A stretch of DNA of 64,000 bases from Lineus longissimus (taxonomy: Eukaryota > Nemertea > Pilidiophora > Heteronemertea > Lineidae), in NCBI RefSeq assembly GCF_910592395.1, contig NC_088313.1:18616437-18680436 (forward strand). The letters run 5' to 3'. Below are positions 59,226 through 64,000 of this stretch, one piece after another. Each line of letters starts with the position of its first letter. Within the stretch, counting starts at the first letter, position 1. The notes beneath the pieces were generated by a model that did not search any database, was not told the DNA's origin, and saw only the letters and a list, made by a program, of their open reading frames with translations. The translations under genes were made by a program, and so were the position numbers.

Positions 59226-62200
59226 CTAGTATCCTCCACTGCCATAGCTGCCACCGCCATAGCTGCCGCCGCCTCCCCCGCTACCACCTCCATATCCACC
59301 TGAAAAACCAGTTGAAGTCAAAATAGAAATCACAGAAGTAACTTGACTGGAAAACCATAAGAAACTGCAATCCGGAAAATCACATAAACTTTCCCCAACA
59401 TTTTTGAGAATTCAGAGAGAACATTTTTGAGAAAGTCTGTCAACCACATCATAGGACTTGCATGGTATTTCTTGCAGGAGGAGTAATTCCAATCATTTGT
59501 CCTTCAAGTTGTCTGCATAAACATACCAACACAACCCAATTCTTTAACACCTGAAGCCCAAGCTCCAGCAAGTTCCATAATATAATACTGTATAGTGTTG
59601 AAATCGAACTTACCTGAACTGTAACCTCCACTGCCACCATAACTACCGCCGCCGCCACCACCACCGCTGCTGTAGCTATCGTAACCATTGCGTCCTCCGC
59701 CACTTCGTCCACCACCGCCGTATGAATTACGGTCCCGGTATCCACCTCCACCACCGCCGCCGCGACCACCACTGTAATAGGGACTGCTGCTTGATCCTGT
59801 AAAAGATTTTTTTAAGAATGTACAACAATTTTTTACTTGCCTTTGATTTTATGGGGGGAAGGGTGCCGTACTTTTTAAAGGGCAAGAGATTACTGGAGGA
59901 GAACCAGAGGAACCATTAGGCCATCACCATGGATAACGGAGACAGAGGTGAAGAGTTCAACCAAGATTCTGTAAGCAGCATGTCTACACACGATTTAGAA
60001 AGTCTAGTTCTGATGAGGGTCATCCCCCTTCTGGCTTGCAACTACAGCAATGCAGGATCATGGAATATCAGCTTTAAAAAAACATGTACATGAACAACAT
60101 CAGTAAGCTTACAACATACAACTGGCATGCAACCAGTAGCGCCATCTATATTTGTAGTGAGCACTTACCTGACACTGCTTGATCATATTTTCAGACAAGA
60201 TACATCACATGTAAAGCATCTAACTACACTTGGACATCACAAGCAAGCTTAAAAGGGAGTAGAGGGACAACTACCATAGCTCTCACCTGATCCTGATCCA
60301 TAACGTCCACCGCCTCCTCCATCACGCCCACCTCGGTATCCACCACCACGACCTCCACCACCACCGAATCGGCCACCTCCACTTTTTTTCTGGGCAATGC
60401 TCACTTTTAACTGCAAGGGAAAAAATGTATAAAGCATGCATCCAGAAATATTGTGTTTGCTAGTTAGGAACCATTCATCATCGAGCACACCAACGTTAGA
60501 ACCGGAATTCCTTGTGGATGACAGTGGACAGTTTTTTTACCAGTAGTAGCCACTTTCAGTCTCTAGAGGCATTTTAGTTTCTTCTTTACGAGAGCAACAT
60601 TCCCGGTAAGTGTATGCAACAATGCTCCGATACTAATATATCAGCAGCTTCAAACCCTTTAAAAAACCATGTCAGAATGATCCAATGTTGCTTTTCTTGT
60701 TGTTTTAAAGATTTCTTTTTTTAAAACAATGAAGAAATGAATGAACCTGTCAATACTAATGACACAACATTGTCAGAAAAAAACGTGCCAATGTTTTATT
60801 TGACATGTGTTCGACTAAAGCGGGGAACTCGTACCAATTCATTCGAAATGCACCAAGTGTCTCCTTCAATACTTTGGACAGCAGATATAAACAGACTAAA
60901 ACGAGCACAGATCATGATCCGCAGGTCTTTTCAACACTGTAACATATTTATTGACGGAAAACTAACACACAAATTCCTCGTTGAATGACGTCCAAGTTCC
61001 AATCCATGAGATTCAACCAGGTCTTCGGTTGCACAAATTTCATATTTTTCTCCTTGAAGGACAGGGGTGCACAAGCTGGCATTTGCCAATGACCTATCCC
61101 TTTTTTTCTACTTCAAAAAAAGGGAGGTGTACCACTCTAAAAAGATTTTTCTTTGCAATTCACCCGGCCCTAAAATTATGATTTATGAGGACTTTTTTAC
61201 TTTAAGGACTACCCCTCTTAAAATTCTGAACAATTTTTTCAATGAAAAATCTGCCTTTTCCAACCCTCATACAGAAAATTTCACGTAGAAACCAAGTCGA
61301 CCTAATCCCAGGCAACAGAAACATTTTATCCCTGTAATCCCCACCCCAACAGGCAAAGTAAAAGGGTATCAAAGTTTGCAAGAACCATGGACAGGGAAGC
61401 AGCCAGTAACTGCTAAATCAGAGGAATACATTTACTTCAGGCGAATTCCGTGTTGTATTTGCCCACGACATTCGAATTATAAACTCAAGGCACTCCGTAG
61501 TTTTTATCTTTGTGTTTGCATATTTGCTCCTGTGACAACACCTTTTCGTTTCTTTTCCATTGCTAACAGCATTGTCAGCAGAATCTTCACTTCTCGCTGT
61601 ATAACAATCCATGTGTCACAAGATATCTGACAGTCACTGCATCCTCGTTTAATGCCTATGTTCAGTTGACAATGGCAGCTGTTTGTAAATCAATACAAGG
61701 AGCTCATTTTGTTCGCTTCACAAAATCCACAATACTTTCTTGACAACATGCTTTTCGAAACCGCGATGGTGGACTTAGAGTAACTCTTATTGGACATTCT
61801 GCTATCTCATGTTGAAACTGCTCTATTAGTGAAAATCGATCATTGAAGGCTGGATCCTATCAAACAAAGATTATACGGATGAACGTTTCATGGATTAGGT
61901 AACAAGTAAAGGCAACAAGGCAAACAAACAGTCCATTTTTCTTACACTATGTTTAGACTTCCACGTAATTGATTGATTTTACTCGCCTGTACACCGAGCT
62001 GTCTTTGGATAAAGCTACACAAACCATTGGAACTCATTGACATCAGACAAGTGTTCAGATTTTCAGTCAAGTCGGACTTTTGAAAAGGTGCAAAAACATT
62101 GGTTCAAACAGTCTAACATATCAGTCGCATCCGCGTCCTTCTCCAAAATCTGATGATTAGAGAAGCTGCATTCACATTCTGATTTTATCATCAGAGAAAT

Positions 62201-63378
62201 GTATTGAGGTCGTACAGGTCCCATTATCGGGAGCACTTGAGGAACACACGATCTTCTCGAACAGAAGAGGATCAACTGAATCTCAGTGACGACAAGTCAG
62301 TCTTACATTGCTCAAGATTTCGTTTCGAGTGGAAGCCTTATAAATAGCAGTCAGGAAAATGTACGGTCAAGAAAACGAGACACACAGAATTTACCATTGC
62401 AATCGGAAATTGACATTTTCCTATTTTAAGAACTCTGTGGCAAGATGATGCCTAATCACATGAAGTGCATGCAGGATTAATAGTTTTCTCATAAGATCAT
62501 GGGTAAAGTCCCTCACAAGCAATGCCCTTCGATTAGTCATTTGTCAATCATCTGTTATTTCGAGTTCATCTAGACACATTTGACTCCGACATGGTTAGTT
62601 TCAATGGAACCATTATTTGACTTAGTAACCAACAGTTCTGAGGAAAATAGGCACTAATCTTGATTCCTGCATAAAGAAATTGTGACAAGTCAACATTCTA
62701 TAGGTTCCTATAACTCACCTTTTGTGACAATCACACACAATGGTTCATCTCAAGACGGCTCTTGATTAGGCACCAATGGGTAGTGACCACCGAAGCCACC
62801 CGCAGGCAGGCAGCGCATAAAACATCTTGGTTTAAAAAACACATTAAGAAACTGCCTGAAATGTATGAAGCTGTTAGTAACATGACACGGTTCCCAAAAA
62901 AAATCAGTGGCGATGAATATCTGTTATTCATTTCACCACACCCGACTTGCAAGGACACACCGCCATGCAAGGTCTGAAATCATGTTTTTCTAAAACAAAC
63001 CTATGTCAAAAAAGGTTCAAATCTGTCAACTTGTGGTGTTTTTATAAAAGTCAAAGGTTTTCACCGAAACATCATTTCACTTTCAGTTCACACAAAATAA
63101 TACATAAGCCCTAAGCGTGCCCCAAGTGGAATGAAGGCGTGTCTTCCACGATACTTACATTTCTTCCATCCATATTGGCACCATCAAGTTTAGCCACAGC
63201 AGCATCTGCATCAGCACTGTCCAAAAACGTGACAAAACCAAAACCCCTGGATTTGCGATCATCCTCTTTGTCCATGACGACATCAGCTTTTTCGATCGCA
63301 CCAATCTCGGCAAAGAACTCGTGTAGTCTGTCATGAGTAGCAGAAAATGGCAGGCTACCAACATAGACCTTGCGCCCT
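59226..63378 (-). CDS. Glycine-rich single-RRM RNA-binding protein (CIRBP/RBM3-like), 5' end not found
   Basis: RNA-binding protein of the cold-inducible/hnRNP-like type, one N-terminal RRM plus an RGG/glycine-rich tail, acting in mRNA stability, splicing or translation. Four phase-matched exons are seen: 63378-63159, 60410-60287, 59796-59614 and 59299-59226 (stop TAG). They give about 199 residues. The RRM begins GRKVYVGSLPFSATHDRL (RNP2 VYVGSL), has RNP1 KSRGFGFVTF, and is split before LKVSIAQKK. The tail is rich in Gly, Arg, Ser and Tyr: RGGGYRGGRD, then GGGSYGG and SYGSGGY repeats. The first visible exon starts within a codon after a TTTTTTCAG acceptor, so a short upstream exon with the ATG is missing, either in the remaining 620 bp or beyond the window. 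The 2.7-kb second intron is gene-free. CIRBP versus another glycine-rich hnRNP relative is not settled. Confidence 0.9.
60411..63158. other. Large intron of the RRM gene
   Basis: A 2.7-kb intron, far longer than the others in this gene. It contains AT-rich DNA and short unsupported frames on the plus strand (60737-60988, 60981-61288, 62762-62977). I see no RNA gene or repeat in it. Confidence 0.6.
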
Positions 63379-63391
63379 CTGAAAAAAGGCA

Positions 63392-63490
63392 AGGTTAAAA
63401 TTTACAATCCCCGATCGGAACCGAGTGGCCCTTCGTAAGTCAACCGATGAACTTTTTTTGGGCCTTGAACGGGGATTGTGAACTCGTTCC
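63392..63490. mobile_element. MITE-like element, copy 2
   Basis: A shorter relative of the element at 51207-51350. It has the same left end (TTAAAATTTACAATCCC then GATCGGAA), the same centre (GTCAACCGATGAA with a T-run) and the same right end (CGGGGATTGTGAA then CTCGTTCC), with about 45 bp less internal sequence. It lies 13 bp upstream of the acceptor of the RRM exon, so it contributes to or abuts the 3' splice region of that intron. Confidence 0.75.
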
Positions 63491-64000
63491 AAAGGCAATA
63501 ATATAACAGTAAAGAAGTTAACATATTCACCTTTCAATAAAACAAATTTTTCTAACCCCAGGAGGTGTAGTGCCTACGACCTACGTATGTATTATTAATT
63601 TTATTTTGGCAAAAAATGTTTGCCCAATACTAGAGCTACATTTTTTTAAAGTTGATTTTATGATTTAAGTTACTTTGATCATGCTTGAATTGACAGGAAT
63701 CATGGAATTGGAATGAACGACCACCATGCAATCAATCAATCAGCATGCAATGGTTTATGATCATCATGATGTATTAATGCATCGCCATCATAATTTCCAT
63801 CAATAAAAACTACAAAACTAAGCAAATGAATGGAGAAGAGCTGGAAGTGAAAGAAAGGCAACAAAAATTCAATCACAATCAAAGTTAGACTCATTTCTTG
63901 ATTTATTCCATTATTCTTGAAGCCAAAGTATCTCTTTGTTCACACAATGCACTCGTCGCACGTGCATTCTGCACATGCACACACAGTGCTTTGCATTGTA
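63491..64000. other. AT-rich tail of the window
   Basis: Intron or 5' flank of the RRM gene. It contains a small ATCAATCA/CATCATGATG-rich patch near 63730-63780 and no recognisable exon. A very short coding first exon could be hidden here. Confidence 0.4.

Noticed and set aside
1-64000. Amphioxus or a vertebrate as the source
   Set aside because: Their Lbx and NK3 genes are described as lying in separate clusters, and the intergenic style does not suggest a vertebrate. This excludes rather than identifies, so the species is left open.

Overview
This is a eukaryotic, animal window. Its genes are split by many short GT-AG introns, with exons of about 50-560 bp, and it holds a Pol III serine tRNA, two NK-class homeobox genes, and housekeeping genes with clear vertebrate counterparts. 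The close linkage of an Lbx-type and an NK3 (bagpipe) homeobox gene recalls the ancestral NK homeobox cluster. Vertebrates and amphioxus are described as having split that pair, so an invertebrate, perhaps a lophotrochozoan such as a brachiopod, mollusc or annelid, is the best guess. The species cannot be named from this sequence alone. Gene models were assembled by hand from reading frames, splice-site dinucleotides, phase continuity and recalled family sequences; no searches were run.

Layout. 1-9.7 kb is almost gene-free: a tRNA-Ser(UGA) at 0.8 kb and a four-copy minisatellite at 6.1-6.3 kb. 9.8-10.5 kb (+) carries the Lbx homeobox gene. 19.0-22.4 kb (-) carries a complete two-exon NK3 gene convergent to it. 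25.9-30.5 kb (+) carries an unrecognised secreted protein: signal-peptide exon, cysteine-rich PAN/apple-like exons, and a long 3' exon with a second diverged copy just downstream (30.75-31.7 kb). An opposite-strand class A GPCR fragment lies inside its first intron. 33.0-40.6 kb (-) is a complete 13-exon SLC6-family transporter whose sodium- and substrate-site residues are largely replaced. 44.1-51.7 kb (-) is a complete 16-exon SEC23IP/DDHD gene, head-to-head with a complete 13-exon MCMBP gene (51.9-56.9 kb, +); only 148 bp separate the start codons. 59.2-63.4 kb (-) is a single-RRM, glycine-rich RNA-binding protein of CIRBP/RBM3 type whose first exon was not found.

The genes do not form one pathway. 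The homeobox pair belongs to the NK patterning cluster. SEC23IP (ER exit sites) and MCMBP (MCM complex, replication) are functionally unrelated but share a conserved head-to-head arrangement, as in human 10q26. The most unusual items are the SLC6 paralogue with a degenerate ion site, the secreted-protein locus with duplicated terminal exons, a probable U12-type AT-AC intron in MCMBP, a proline/methionine/glycine-rich C-terminal tail on SEC23IP, and a MITE-like element present in two copies.
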